Notes: generated by a model from the sequence alone, not told the origin. Counted from the first letter of the stretch, positions 35,000 through 44,597 are shown. The stretch: 64,000 nucleotides of DNA from Dyadobacter frigoris (GCF_005280585.1 NZ_SZVO01000005.1:62001-126000), one strand, 5' to 3'. Program-made: numbers and translations.

Positions 35000-35926
35000 T
35001 TACTTTTTATTCATTTCTTCGAAAGCCTTCTGGATTTCCCCATTTGTTGGCTCTTCACGCATAAGTTTCTTACGCATTTCTACGTCGGGAATCCATCTAT
35101 AAATCCAGGAAAAGCCGTTTTTGCCATAATAATGCAATGGTGATTTGTAAACCGGATCCTTCATTGCTTCATCCAGGCTTACAAATTTATATTTCCTGTT
35201 TTTTAATTGATTAACAATTTCTGGAAGATAATCGGCATTTAGCTTATTATCGTGACAAAGATAGATATGGCTGATTGACCTGTTGTACATTTTTAACGAC
35301 AGGCTGTCAAAGTAAGTGAACAACCGCAATGTGAAATCCACATATTGCGCTCCAATCCAGGAAGCTGTCTTTGTATCGCCTTCTGCCAACGCTTTGTCAT
35401 ATAAAATTGCATGGAGCCAATCTTCGCTTTCCACAGTATACGGAGTGGATATATATTTTTTCTCTTTTAAAAATTGGAGCGCTTTCATTTGCTCCAAACT
35501 ATCATTTCCTGCTCCGTTAAACGGAAATCTAAAATACCGTAATTCCTTCTTCTCTTGTTTCAGCAGTTCTTTTGTAACGACTTCGCCTTTAAGCACATCT
35601 TCTTTAAAGGCATCAAACCCGACATCAGCAAAATTTTTATGCGCAAAACCGTGGTTTCCAGCTGTGATATAATCTTTAACCAGCCAGCTTTTCAACAGAT
35701 TTTTGTTCCTGTCCAACACCGCCGGCTGCCCTAGATTCACTTCATTGATAAAAATCGCAATAGGGATATGTAAAGAATCCAGCTTTTTTTGAAGCACTGA
35801 AGAAAAATTCGAGGCCTCAAATAATCCCATATTAGGTACATCGTCGATTGTTATTGCAACAGATCGTTGTGCCTGGATTATTTTTGCGGTGCATAAAAAC
35901 AGAAAAATAAAAAATATTTTCTTCAT
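35000..35926 (-). CDS. Polysaccharide deacetylase family protein, exported
   Basis: A 308-residue NodB-like deacetylase. The signal peptide is MKKIFFIFLFLCTAKIIQAQ. The catalytic motif 1 is VAITIDDVPNMG (double Asp), and motif 2 is NHGFAHKNF, the His-x3-His zinc site. RYFRFPFNGAGND matches motif 3. Members remove acetyl groups from chitin-like or peptidoglycan sugars in the periplasm or outside. The sequence after residue 200 (YKFVSLDEAMKDPVYKSPLHYYGKNGFSWIYRW) is conserved in Bacteroidota members. It stands alone between terminators; the substrate is not decidable. Confidence 0.92.
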   Translation of the reverse strand: MKKIFFIFLFLCTAKIIQAQRSVAITIDDVPNMGLFEASNFSSVLQKKLDSLHIPIAIFINEVNLGQPAVLDRNKNLLKSWLVKDYITAGNHGFAHKNFADVGFDAFKEDVLKGEVVTKELLKQEKKELRYFRFPFNGAGNDSLEQMKALQFLKEKKYISTPYTVESEDWLHAILYDKALAEGDTKTASWIGAQYVDFTLRLFTYFDSLSLKMYNRSISHIYLCHDNKLNADYLPEIVNQLKNRKYKFVSLDEAMKDPVYKSPLHYYGKNGFSWIYRWIPDVEMRKKLMREEPTNGEIQKAFEEMNKK

Positions 35927-36058
35927 GGAAACGGCTAATTTTAATGAATTACGAACTTACGTAATTGACGTGATTTCGAAGCCTTTTTGTAAAAAACACA
36001 TAAAAATACCGAGCGAATTAATTATCATGGCTAACAGATTAATCCACCCGGTACTCGT

Positions 36059-37483
36059 TTATCTTTTATATTTCCTCAGCAACCACATCTCATCAGCCGT
36101 TTCGGATTGCCAGTTTACCGGCGTTTTCAAATTTTGCATTTTAGCCTGGATCTCTGATTTATAAGGTACTACCCTCGGATCATTAGCGTCAAGTAATTCG
36201 CTCAAATATGGAATTTGTGTATCGCCAAGGTCTAAAATATATTCCATATCCAAAAACTGAGCATGATTTGGATTGTACCAGGTAATGAGACGATCCCAAT
36301 CCACAAGGCCGAAAGACGCCACAACAAAGTAAATTACCCAAGCATTCTGGCGCAGCAAATACCAGTTCGTTTTGACTTTGTAGATTTTTACGATCGTCAG
36401 ATATAAGCCAATTCCACTTAATAACATTCCAATAAAAACACAGATCCTTTTGTATGTCAGTCCAAAGGCATCAACATAAAGTATGTTTTTGTAGCAGGTG
36501 AAAAGAATTAACAGACCATTAAGAATAATCCATATTGTCGCAAATTTTACCAGCTTATCTTTTTTGTTATAAAAATTCTGATTCTCACGGAAGTAATACA
36601 TAATGAGAACAATAGCCGCAGCAATACTCAAAATAAGGACCTCAAATCCCTGATGAACCTGATCGGAATGTCCTATCGGATGATGATTCAGGGAAGGAAA
36701 AAATATCTGTAAAATATTAAAACCAAGAAACACGGCTATTAAGGCATTAAGCATTACAAACATGATAACGCCTTGCTTATTTTCATAATACAACCCCATG
36801 ATTGTAAATTTCCCCCCTTTCACTTTGGTCTGGTTTCTTTCAAGCAAATCAGGTTTTGCTAAATCCCATTCGGTGAGACGGCCAGGTTTTCCAGGAAAAA
36901 ATAAAGGGCAGATAATAATACTCCCAAATATGGTATAAGCTATCCAACCTCCGTCAAACTGCCACTCAGGAAAGTTAACTGAAAGAAAAAAATCGGGATT
37001 TGCCGCACCATATAACAGATAGAAAATAACTGTTACTGAGATTGGCACGATGTAAAGAGAGGTTTTTTTAAAGGCCAAATGAGATTTATTTGATGTAAAA
37101 ATTGCATTGATTAAATCTACAAATCCTCCATAAACTGTAATAACAAAGCTGTAAAAAATGCTTCGATACATGCTGTTGATAAAGGCTACCGGCAAGCTGC
37201 TTCTGGCGGACACAACATATCCAGCCAGTACATAAAATGACAAGTGATACGTGACTTTACTAAGATCATAGCTATGCAAGGCAACCGCCAGAGCCGAAAT
37301 AAGATGACCGGCAGCTGCCATCCACCATAGTTTTTCATTTTTAAGTCCGTGATAGACTGACACTACCCCGACTGTCAGAGCAGAAAACAAAAGTGCATTA
37401 ACACCCGTACCATAATCATAAAACAAATAAGTGTGAAGTACTGCAAGCGCAATCCAAAGCAGATAAGTACGAATCTTAGACAT
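36059..37483 (-). CDS. Polytopic membrane protein of the DUF4153/DUF4173 type
   Basis: A 474-residue inner-membrane protein with about 11-12 hydrophobic segments and a soluble C-terminal tail of about 60 residues (LGDTQIPYLSELLDANDPRVVPY). The organisation and the late segment AFGLTYKRICVFIGMLLSGIGLYLT fit the DUF4153/DUF4173 group, whose function is not established. It is upstream of nothing on its strand within 130 nt and follows a terminator of the helicase gene, so it is a single-gene unit. Confidence 0.8.
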   Translation of the reverse strand: MSKIRTYLLWIALAVLHTYLFYDYGTGVNALLFSALTVGVVSVYHGLKNEKLWWMAAAGHLISALAVALHSYDLSKVTYHLSFYVLAGYVVSARSSLPVAFINSMYRSIFYSFVITVYGGFVDLINAIFTSNKSHLAFKKTSLYIVPISVTVIFYLLYGAANPDFFLSVNFPEWQFDGGWIAYTIFGSIIICPLFFPGKPGRLTEWDLAKPDLLERNQTKVKGGKFTIMGLYYENKQGVIMFVMLNALIAVFLGFNILQIFFPSLNHHPIGHSDQVHQGFEVLILSIAAAIVLIMYYFRENQNFYNKKDKLVKFATIWIILNGLLILFTCYKNILYVDAFGLTYKRICVFIGMLLSGIGLYLTIVKIYKVKTNWYLLRQNAWVIYFVVASFGLVDWDRLITWYNPNHAQFLDMEYILDLGDTQIPYLSELLDANDPRVVPYKSEIQAKMQNLKTPVNWQSETADEMWLLRKYKR

Positions 37484-37566
37484 GATTAATATATTTTAAA
37501 AGTACTTTGAATTGCAAAGTAAATGTATTTAAAGTTAAAAATACAAGACTGCCTGAATATTTATTT

Positions 37567-37604
37567 ATAAAAAAAGGACGTAATCATAAAATGACCACAT
37601 CCTT
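37567..37604 (-). terminator. Terminator of the DbpA-like helicase gene
   Basis: On the minus strand AAGGATGTGGTCAT pairs with ATGATTACGTCCTT (14 bp with wobble pairs, 3-nt loop) and is followed by seven T residues. It lies 22 nt past the helicase stop codon. Confidence 0.85.
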
Positions 37605-37626
37605 AAACTTTATGTTGTATCTAATT

Positions 37627-38949
37627 TTACCTCGCAACCTCAATCTTAAACTTCTTCCCTTTCATTTTTTCATCTGAAATCAGGCTCAGCATAGATTTAA
37701 CCTGGCTTTTTCTAACAGCAGCAAAGGATATATTATCCTTTACTTCGATCAGTCCAAGGTCCTGTTTTTCAAGTTTTCCTTTTTGAATTAAAAAGCCCAC
37801 AATATCCATTTTATTCAGCTTGTTTTTCTTTCCTCCGCTGATGTAAATCGTTGTCCATTCTGATGGAGCGGGTAATGTATATTTTGCAGGTAAATCCAGA
37901 ACCTGAGGTTTTCTTACAATATATTCAGGTAAAATTTCGTCTGGATTTAGCAAAATATAAGCAGTTCCTTCTGTCAGCATACGTGCGGTACGACCGTTAC
38001 GATGTCTGAATTCATCTGCTTTCATCGGAAGTTCAAAATGTATAACATGCTTCATATCAGGAATATCCAAACCACGAGCTGCCAGGTCGGTAGCTGCAAG
38101 ATATAGTGTAGATCCATTACGGAAACGGATTAAAGCACGTTCTCTTTCTTCCTGTTCAAGTTTTCCATGGAAATAAGCACAATCGATTCCTTCTTCTTTC
38201 AAAATCGTACTTAGCCGTTCAACAGATTCGCGAAGGTTGCAGAAAATCAATGTTGATTCGGAACCAAGATAACTCAAAAGCTGAACCAGTTTTTCTGTTT
38301 TATCTTTTTTCTCTGATAAAACAAGTTTTACAGTCAGGCCACTTTCCTGATTTTTATTGGCGATAAAATCCAACAAAACAGGATTTTTAACACCTGTAAA
38401 CGAAGGCACTTTAGAACCTTCCGTCGCCGAGACCAAAATTCTCTTTTTCAATCCACGGAGATTACCCATAATCTCAGACATTTCATCCTGAAAACCCATT
38501 TCCAGAGATTTATCAAATTCATCCAGAACCAGTGTTGTAATTTTTCTGGTTGTGAAAGTCTTTCTGAAAATATGATCCATTAACCTTCCCGGCGTTCCGA
38601 TTAAAAGTGCCGGCGCTTCACTCAGACTTCTGATTTCAGTCTGCATATCGTGACCGCCATAACAGCAGGTTACTTTAAAACCGGTTGACATTTTCCTCCA
38701 AACCGATTCAATCTGCAATGCTAACTCCCTGGTTGGCACAATAATAAGACACTGAACCTCTGATATATCCTTTTGCAAAACTGACATGATCGGAAGTAAA
38801 AACGCAAGTGTTTTACCTGAACCTGTCGGGGATAACAAAAGTATTTCTGAATTTTCCTGAATCGCAGTATTTGCCTGTTGCTGCATTTCATTTAACGCAG
38901 CGATTCCCAGCCCTGATAGCGTGGTTTCTAAATTTTCCTGATTTGACAT
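37627..38949 (-). CDS. DEAD-box RNA helicase with DbpA-type RNA-binding domain
   Basis: A 440-residue ATP-dependent RNA helicase. Motif I is LLSPTGSGKT (38-47), Ia VPTRELALQI, motif II DEFD (143-146) instead of DEAD, motif III SAT, and motif VI HRNGRTAR instead of HRIGRTGR. The C-terminal 75 residues (TIYISGGKKNKLNKMDIVGFLI) are a DbpA RNA-binding domain, which in E. coli targets 23S rRNA helix 92. A role in large-subunit ribosome assembly is therefore likely. The variant motifs II and VI are common in this Bacteroidota subgroup and keep the acidic and arginine residues needed for catalysis. Confidence 0.93.
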   Translation of the reverse strand: MSNQENLETTLSGLGIAALNEMQQQANTAIQENSEILLLSPTGSGKTLAFLLPIMSVLQKDISEVQCLIIVPTRELALQIESVWRKMSTGFKVTCCYGGHDMQTEIRSLSEAPALLIGTPGRLMDHIFRKTFTTRKITTLVLDEFDKSLEMGFQDEMSEIMGNLRGLKKRILVSATEGSKVPSFTGVKNPVLLDFIANKNQESGLTVKLVLSEKKDKTEKLVQLLSYLGSESTLIFCNLRESVERLSTILKEEGIDCAYFHGKLEQEERERALIRFRNGSTLYLAATDLAARGLDIPDMKHVIHFELPMKADEFRHRNGRTARMLTEGTAYILLNPDEILPEYIVRKPQVLDLPAKYTLPAPSEWTTIYISGGKKNKLNKMDIVGFLIQKGKLEKQDLGLIEVKDNISFAAVRKSQVKSMLSLISDEKMKGKKFKIEVAR

Positions 38950-38994
38950 GATACAAAGGTACTTTGTTCTGCCGCCAAATCCGTATAGTTCTAA

Positions 38995-39468
38995 TTATTT
39001 CACTTTTACCGTGCCTTTAAATTCCTGTTCCTGATTGTATAAAACCAGTCCAAGTAGTTTCCATTGATGATCTCCCGTTACATTATAGTTGATAATACCA
39101 TTTTTCATTTCGGTATAAGTCAATCCGGGATTCCATCCATGTCCAGATATCAGGCCCGTTACCAGGATCTTCGAAGACAATTTTCCATTGTAGGTCGAGT
39201 CTTTTGTGTAAATGTAACTGAGATCCAAATGATAGGAAATTGCACTTTCCAGATTCTTCATTCCAACGGCTTCATTTTGTTTCATTTGATATCCCTTGTC
39301 CTGGTTACTCACCACCGATCCTTTTATGAAAGAAAAAATGCCAATGACAAAAATGATGGTCGAAACCATCCCCATTTCTTTCAAAAACAATTTTAAGGCA
39401 CCGAATGCGATTAAAAGAAACCAAACAAGCATTCCGATATTAAACAGAGACCATAAAAGGTAAATCAT
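38995..39468 (-). CDS. Small membrane-anchored protein, unknown function
   Basis: A 157-residue protein. Two hydrophobic helices (about 5-30 and 36-52) are followed by a soluble beta-rich domain of about 100 residues (YHLDLSYIYTKDSTYNGKL ... NYNVTGDHQWKLLGLVLYNQEQEFKGTVKVK). The two-helix plus soluble-domain layout recalls cytochrome oxidase assembly factor Coa1/Tim21-like proteins, but only by shape. It lies 45 nt before the helicase gene on the same strand and may be co-transcribed with it. Function unknown. Confidence 0.65.
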   Translation of the reverse strand: MIYLLWSLFNIGMLVWFLLIAFGALKLFLKEMGMVSTIIFVIGIFSFIKGSVVSNQDKGYQMKQNEAVGMKNLESAISYHLDLSYIYTKDSTYNGKLSSKILVTGLISGHGWNPGLTYTEMKNGIINYNVTGDHQWKLLGLVLYNQEQEFKGTVKVK

Positions 39469-39493
39469 TAATAAACTGATTAGAGAGGTTGGA

Positions 39494-39532
39494 AAAAGTA
39501 AAGCAGCCGGATGTCCAGCTGCCTTTACTTTT
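39494..39532 (-). terminator. Terminator of the aldo/keto reductase gene
   Basis: AAAAGTAAAGCAGC and GCTGCCTTTACTTTT form a stem of about 14 bp with a small bulge, 15 nt past the stop codon at 39547. It is followed by T residues on the minus strand. Confidence 0.8.
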
Positions 39533-39546
39533 CATATTAAAAAAAT

Positions 39547-40569
39547 TTATTGCGGAAGTCTGTCTCGGCCCTGGCGCTCAAACATCCACTGCGGATATTC
39601 AGTATTCAACATACTGATATCATACAATTGCGCCAGATCAGACTGGGACAAAGAAACGGTTGTCGCCGCTATATTGTCTTTCAATTGTTCAGGTTTTTTG
39701 GCACCAATAATGACGCTGGTTACGCTTTTCTGATTTAGCAACCACGCTAATGCAATTTGTGCAACCGACACGCCATGAGATTCCGCGATTGGCTGAATCA
39801 CCTCAATAATATCATAAGCTTTTTCTTTATCAATCGGTGGAAAATCAAAATTGTCGCGACGGTTATCACCCGATGTTTCATTATTTCTTGTATATTTCCC
39901 CGAAAGAAAACCTCCTGCAAGCGGGCTCCACGGCATCAAAGCCAGGTTTTGATCTGCCATCATTGGAATCAGTTCGCGTTCGAGATCACGCCCTGCTATG
40001 CTATAATAATGCTGACAGGCAACAAATTTTGTCCAGCCATTTTTTTCTGCAATGCCATTCGCTTTCATGATTTGCCAGGCCGCGTGATTACTCACACCCA
40101 GAAAACGCACTTTTCCGGAACGAACAATATCTTCCAATCCACGCATGGTTTCTTCCAGAGACGTGTAGGCATCCACACCGTGAATGTAAAAAAGATCGAT
40201 ATGATCCATATCCAGACGGCGCAAGCTATCATTTACAGAATCCATGATATGTAATCTCGACAAACCGATCTGATTAGCACCCGGTGCCATTCTGCCTCGC
40301 GCTTTTGTAGCTACGACCACTTCACTCCTGCTTATTCCCAGATCTTTGAATGATTTACCAAGTATTTCCTCCGACTTACCGTAGGAATAAACATTGGCTG
40401 TATCAAAGAAATTAATTCCACTGTCGAAAGCTGTTTTTACTAATGCATTTCCATCTTCTTGCTGAAGCTTACCAATAGCCTCCCAATATCCATCACCACC
40501 AAAAGTCATCGTTCCGAAACATAATTCCGAAACCAGGACGCCGGTATTTCCTAAAAACTTATATTTCAT
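39547..40569 (-). CDS. Aldo/keto reductase
   Basis: A 340-residue NADPH-dependent oxidoreductase of the aldo/keto reductase superfamily (Kv-beta/YghZ-like or Tas-like branch). The catalytic tetrad is visible: Asp and Tyr in FFDTANVYSYGKSEEILG, Lys in VVVATKARG, and His in DLFYIHGVD. NADP-binding residues lie in the C-terminal IIGAKKPEQLKDNI. It reduces carbonyl groups of sugars or aldehydes; the substrate is not known. Upstream, a 25-bp palindrome in the divergent region at 40698 could regulate it. Confidence 0.93.
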   Translation of the reverse strand: MKYKFLGNTGVLVSELCFGTMTFGGDGYWEAIGKLQQEDGNALVKTAFDSGINFFDTANVYSYGKSEEILGKSFKDLGISRSEVVVATKARGRMAPGANQIGLSRLHIMDSVNDSLRRLDMDHIDLFYIHGVDAYTSLEETMRGLEDIVRSGKVRFLGVSNHAAWQIMKANGIAEKNGWTKFVACQHYYSIAGRDLERELIPMMADQNLALMPWSPLAGGFLSGKYTRNNETSGDNRRDNFDFPPIDKEKAYDIIEVIQPIAESHGVSVAQIALAWLLNQKSVTSVIIGAKKPEQLKDNIAATTVSLSQSDLAQLYDISMLNTEYPQWMFERQGRDRLPQ

Positions 40570-40697
40570 GATCGTTTGTTTTTGAATGAATACGATTACC
40601 GCCCTTAAAATTAAGGTTTATTTCAGCAGGGCAATATGATTTTTCAAACAAATCTTTCGGAGCGATTCCGCTATTTTAACCAACATCACAAAACACT

Positions 40698-40722
40698 CTT
40701 TTAATCAAAGTTTGATTAAAAG
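40698..40722. promoter_or_regulatory. 25-bp palindrome, candidate operator
   Basis: Perfect 12-bp arms, CTTTTAATCAAA and TTTGATTAAAAG, around a single central G. It sits in the 237-nt region between the aldo/keto reductase gene (start 40569, minus) and the plus-strand gene at 40807, so it could control both. The form suits a dimeric helix-turn-helix repressor. No regulator gene is adjacent, and neither side has a T-run suited to a terminator. Confidence 0.55.
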
Positions 40723-40806
40723 ACATCAAAGCATAGATTTTTGATACTTCTTGAAATAAAGTAATTAATTTCGAATCAGATACATACACTTTAAACAATT
40801 ATTCTC

Positions 40807-41547
40807 ATGCTCCACTCTCCTTTTAAATCCAGCTTTAACAAGATAACGAAAGCAATTGTTATTGCATTTATTTTTATTCTAAGTGCAATCAATGTTAATG
40901 CTCAGATTAAATTTACAGAAGGTGTAATAATATATAAAGTTGATTCTATTATATCAGAAAAACCGATAGATTCTTCAAATATTTCTATCAGCGAAATAAG
41001 AATATATAAAAAAAACAATCTTCGAAGAATGGATTTCATTAGTCCACCATCCACAGAATCATCACCGTCTTACATAATTACACAAATCTTAAACGAGAAA
41101 GGATTGTACTTTACAATTGAGTCACAGTTATTTGATAACACAAAAAAATCTGCACTTTTTCAGACTATCGAAGAGATTGAAAAAAGTAAAGATGAACACA
41201 AAATAACCAATAAAATACCCGAATTTAGGTTTAAAGAAAGCGCTAAAAAGCGAATGGTTTTGGGAGCTCAGGTAGAAACAGTTTATCGGGTAGAAAAAGA
41301 TCCAAACCGAACCTGGCAATTATTAGTAGCCAAGAATATTGATACTTCGTTTGGCTTCTTCTTTACTGAATATCTATATCTAACAGGAACACCATTCCAA
41401 TTTTACTTTGATGATAATACCACCATATATCATCTGACGGCCCAAAGTTTGACTGAAAAAGTTATTGATGATGATCTCTTTGTCATTGGTAAGGAATATG
41501 ATATCACGCCATACAATACTGAAAAGTCTCCCTTTAAAAAAAATTAA
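40807..41547 (+). CDS. Secreted protein of unknown function (DUF4412/GLPGLI-like by shape)
   Basis: A 246-residue exported protein. The signal peptide runs to about residue 33 (IVIAFIFILSAINVNAQ). The mature part is beta-rich and starts IKFTEGVIIYKVDSI, a pattern seen in several Bacteroidota secreted families that begin with a short amphipathic strand. There is no lipobox and no T9SS tail, so it is probably periplasmic. It converges on the groES gene with a 20-nt gap. No function is known. Confidence 0.7.
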   Translation: MLHSPFKSSFNKITKAIVIAFIFILSAINVNAQIKFTEGVIIYKVDSIISEKPIDSSNISISEIRIYKKNNLRRMDFISPPSTESSPSYIITQILNEKGLYFTIESQLFDNTKKSALFQTIEEIEKSKDEHKITNKIPEFRFKESAKKRMVLGAQVETVYRVEKDPNRTWQLLVAKNIDTSFGFFFTEYLYLTGTPFQFYFDDNTTIYHLTAQSLTEKVIDDDLFVIGKEYDITPYNTEKSPFKKN

Positions 41548-41567
41548 AAAGAGACTTTCAATATCAA

Positions 41568-41948
41568 TCATTCAAACAAATCCTCAGAACGATCCAGCAT
41601 CAAAATAGACCCTTGGGGAACAATCACATATTTCTCCCCATCATATTCCAGATCAATTGCATTTCTTTGCAGATAAATAGCAATATCACCTTCTTTGGCC
41701 TGTAAAGGCATATATTTTAGTTTTTCTTCCGATTCTTTCCAGGGTTCATCTTCCGAAGCCGTTGGAATCGGATAGCCAGGACCAACTTTAATCACATAAC
41801 CACTCTGAACCTGTTCTCTCTCTGTAACCGTTGGTGGCAAATATAAACCACTATTGGTGCGGTCGGTAGGACTTTTTGGTTTTATCAAAACGCGATCTCC
41901 TACGATGATCAATCTTCTTAACCGGTTGTCAGCTGTAACTTCGTACAT
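41568..41948 (-). CDS. GroES-like co-chaperonin, orphan
   Basis: A 126-residue Cpn10-fold protein. The conserved start of the fold is RVLIKPKSPTDRTNSGLYLPPT, with GYVIKVGPG in the middle and EGDIAIYLQRNAIDLEYDGEKYVIVPQGSILMLD at the end. It is about 30 residues longer than GroES, with extra N-terminal residues (MYEVTADNRLRR) and an acidic tail. No groL gene is next to it, so this is probably a second, specialised copy rather than the main co-chaperonin. Function in folding is inferred from the fold alone. Confidence 0.88.
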   Translation of the reverse strand: MYEVTADNRLRRLIIVGDRVLIKPKSPTDRTNSGLYLPPTVTEREQVQSGYVIKVGPGYPIPTASEDEPWKESEEKLKYMPLQAKEGDIAIYLQRNAIDLEYDGEKYVIVPQGSILMLDRSEDLFE

Positions 41949-42114
41949 ATCTATAAATCTGTCGTGGTGCGACGTTAGTTTAAAATCAGTAAAAATGCAT
42001 TGTAAAAAATAGTACTAGATCGTTTCTCTGTCAGCTTGGCAGAAATTCAATACGCGCTTAGTCAAACTTTTCAAAATTCACTTTGAAAGTCTGTCACTAA
42101 AACTCAGTAGTAAA

Positions 42115-43575
42115 TCAAAACTGGAAATAAATAAACTGGTTTGTTGTAACAACCCCCAGGAAGTAAGTCAGGAATGAAAGTGTAATAAAAAGGACAAAAA
42201 ATCCTGCTGTATTTTTTGTAGGGATGTTTTGGTAATAATGCTCCTTGATTAGGAGAAACAATATCAAAAATACACAAAACCACATTTCAACCTGATTGAA
42301 CGGTGTTTGTATTTTATCAGCAAAAGATAAAGTTGGAATCTTCTTCAGAATAATGATTGAATTTCGGAGGTCATTTCTGAAAAATATCCAGGCCAAGGTT
42401 ACCAGAATAAAAGTTACCAGAACCCCAAGCATCCTGAAAACCCAATTGTCAGGGAAAGAAATTCCAGCCTTTTTCATCCACTTGTCACGCAAAGCCGCTG
42501 TAACCTGATAAGTACCATGCAGACCGCCCCAAATCACAAATTGCCAGCTTGCGCCATGCCATAATCCGCTGACCAGAAATACGATAAACTGGTTACGATA
42601 TTTATTAAATTCTCCTTTTCTGTTTCCACCCAAAGGAATATAAAGATAATCCCGAAACCAGGTTGACAGGGAAATATGCCATCTCCCCCAGAATTCCGCT
42701 ACCGATCTGGCTTCATAAGGAGAGCGAAAATTGTCCATCAATGTAAAACCCATCACACGGGCGGCGCCAATAGCGATATCGGAATAACCTGAAAAGTCGC
42801 AATAGATCTGAAAGGAGTAGAAAACCATTGCAGTGACAATGGTCAATCCGTTTTGCTCTGCCGGATTAATATAGGCGAAATCTACAACCTGAGAGAGCCT
42901 GTCTGCAATAACAATTTTCTTGAAAAATCCGAACGCCATTTGTACCAAACCCGACTTTACCTGTTCAAAATCGTACTTGAAATAAGAATGAAATTGGTAC
43001 AGCATATTCTGTGGACGCTCGATCGGGCCAGCCACCAGCTGCGGGTAAAACATAACGTACAAGGCATAAATCCCAAAATGTTTTTCGGGTTCCTGATTTC
43101 CCCGATACACTTCAATGGTATAACTCATCGCCTGAAACGTGTGAAATGACAAACCGATCGGCAATAAAACATGGCCGGCATTGTTGACCATCCACGTCAG
43201 AATAACCTCCGGAATTACTCTTTCCAAATGTGGAATCACAGGCCTGAAACCAATTACCTGAAGTGCGTGGTTTACAGAATTTTCAAGAAAATCGTAGTAT
43301 TTAAAAAAGCAGAGAATCCCAATATTTGATATCAAGCTGATAATCAGCAGCAATTTCTTCTGTTTCTGATCTTTTGTTTTTGCAATCCAGATACCCGCGT
43401 AGTAATCGATGACAATGGTACCAAACAGGATCAGAATAAAAACCGGCTTAAAAACCATGTAAAAATAACAACTCGCCGCCAGCAGAAGAATCCATCGTCC
43501 GCGCCACGACAGGCTGAAATAAGCCAGCGTAACAACAACGAAAAAAATCAGAAACTGTATGGAATTGAAAAGCAT
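42115..43575 (-). CDS. MBOAT family O-acyltransferase (AlgI-like)
   Basis: A 486-residue membrane-bound O-acyltransferase with about 11 hydrophobic segments. The catalytic His is near residue 339 in VSGLWHGASW, preceded by the signature FWGRWHISLSTWFRDYLYIPLGGN. AlgI-type proteins move acetyl groups across the membrane for O-acetylation of exported glycans, normally with an AlgJ/AlgX-like or SGNH partner. None is adjacent in this window. It starts 3 nt after the glycosyltransferase stop and ends the five-gene operon, so glycan acylation in the same pathway is likely. Confidence 0.93.
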   Translation of the reverse strand: MLFNSIQFLIFFVVVTLAYFSLSWRGRWILLLAASCYFYMVFKPVFILILFGTIVIDYYAGIWIAKTKDQKQKKLLLIISLISNIGILCFFKYYDFLENSVNHALQVIGFRPVIPHLERVIPEVILTWMVNNAGHVLLPIGLSFHTFQAMSYTIEVYRGNQEPEKHFGIYALYVMFYPQLVAGPIERPQNMLYQFHSYFKYDFEQVKSGLVQMAFGFFKKIVIADRLSQVVDFAYINPAEQNGLTIVTAMVFYSFQIYCDFSGYSDIAIGAARVMGFTLMDNFRSPYEARSVAEFWGRWHISLSTWFRDYLYIPLGGNRKGEFNKYRNQFIVFLVSGLWHGASWQFVIWGGLHGTYQVTAALRDKWMKKAGISFPDNWVFRMLGVLVTFILVTLAWIFFRNDLRNSIIILKKIPTLSFADKIQTPFNQVEMWFCVFLILFLLIKEHYYQNIPTKNTAGFFVLFITLSFLTYFLGVVTTNQFIYFQF

Positions 43576-43578
43576 TTG

Positions 43579-44523
43579 TTAAATATACTCGCGGTTAATA
43601 ATCTCTTCTTTAACAATGTACAAAGGACGATTTTTTGATTGAAAAAAGATCCTGAGCACATATTCACCAATAATGCCAAGCGCCAGAAGCTGCACGCCGC
43701 TGAATAGGATGATCACAAAAAGTAATGCTGTGAACCCTTCAATTACCTGGACAAAAAAGAGTTTTTTGATTACAACAATAATGAAATAAACCAGCGAAAT
43801 CAGAATGGCTAAAACGCCCATTCTGCTCATGAACTTAATTGGAAATTCACTGAAATTAAATATCCCGTTATATGCCAATCCAAATAATTGCCTGAAGGAA
43901 TATTTTGATTCACCCGCCACACGCGCATCCCGTTCGTATTCAAAACCTGTTTGATTAAACCCGATCCAGGAACGCATACCACGGAGATACCGGCTTTCTT
44001 CCGGCATTTTATTCATCACATCCACAACACGACGGCTGATCAATGCAAAATCTCCGGAATCAAGCGGAATTTCAACATAGGAAATCGAACGCAGCAAGCG
44101 GTAAAATAAATGATATCCGGTCTTTTTGATAAAACTTTCTTTTCGTTTTTTCCGTACCGCATAAACCACGTCATTGCCTTCCTGTAATAATTTGTAAAAG
44201 TCGGGAAGCAATTCAGGTGGATCCTGTAAATCCCCATCGATCACAAATACGGCCTCACTACCACGTGCAGATGCAATACCAGCTGTCAGCGCAAGCTGAT
44301 GACCATGGTTTCTCGATAAAAATACGCCATGATAACGCTCGTCCGTTAAAGCCAGCTGACGGATCCGCAAAGCTGTGTCGTCCTTGCTCCCGTCATCGAT
44401 CAGCACCACTTCAATCGTTAGCGGACTGGAATCCATTAATGCGCTGAGACGCTGAATCAGTTGTGGAAAAGACTCTGACTCATTGTACAACGGAGCAACA
44501 ATCGATATTTGCGGGGTTTTCAA
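43579..44523 (-). CDS. GtrB/DPM1-like family 2 glycosyltransferase
   Basis: A 314-residue GT2 enzyme. The nucleotide-sugar fold carries ISIVAPLYNESESFPQL, VVLIDDGSKDDT, and the metal site FVIDGDLQDPPELLPDF. Two C-terminal transmembrane hairpins (about 230-255 and 265-290) are typical of GtrB/ArnC-type enzymes that load a sugar onto undecaprenyl phosphate. The only workable start is a TTG at 44523; no in-frame ATG lies close upstream. It follows the 583-residue membrane protein gene by 74 nt and precedes MBOAT by 3 nt. Confidence 0.93.
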   Translation of the reverse strand: MKTPQISIVAPLYNESESFPQLIQRLSALMDSSPLTIEVVLIDDGSKDDTALRIRQLALTDERYHGVFLSRNHGHQLALTAGIASARGSEAVFVIDGDLQDPPELLPDFYKLLQEGNDVVYAVRKKRKESFIKKTGYHLFYRLLRSISYVEIPLDSGDFALISRRVVDVMNKMPEESRYLRGMRSWIGFNQTGFEYERDARVAGESKYSFRQLFGLAYNGIFNFSEFPIKFMSRMGVLAILISLVYFIIVVIKKLFFVQVIEGFTALLFVIILFSGVQLLALGIIGEYVLRIFFQSKNRPLYIVKEEIINREYI

Positions 44524-44597
44524 TATGCTTTTTTTAAACGATTAGACAACGGTCGCAAAAATACGCCTTTAAACGAAATTTGGAATCATTGATTTAT

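Noticed and set aside
35889..36164. A 91-codon plus-strand frame between the deacetylase and membrane protein genes
   Set aside because: It overlaps both flanking genes antisense and has no motif; the 130-nt gap looks like a plain promoter region.
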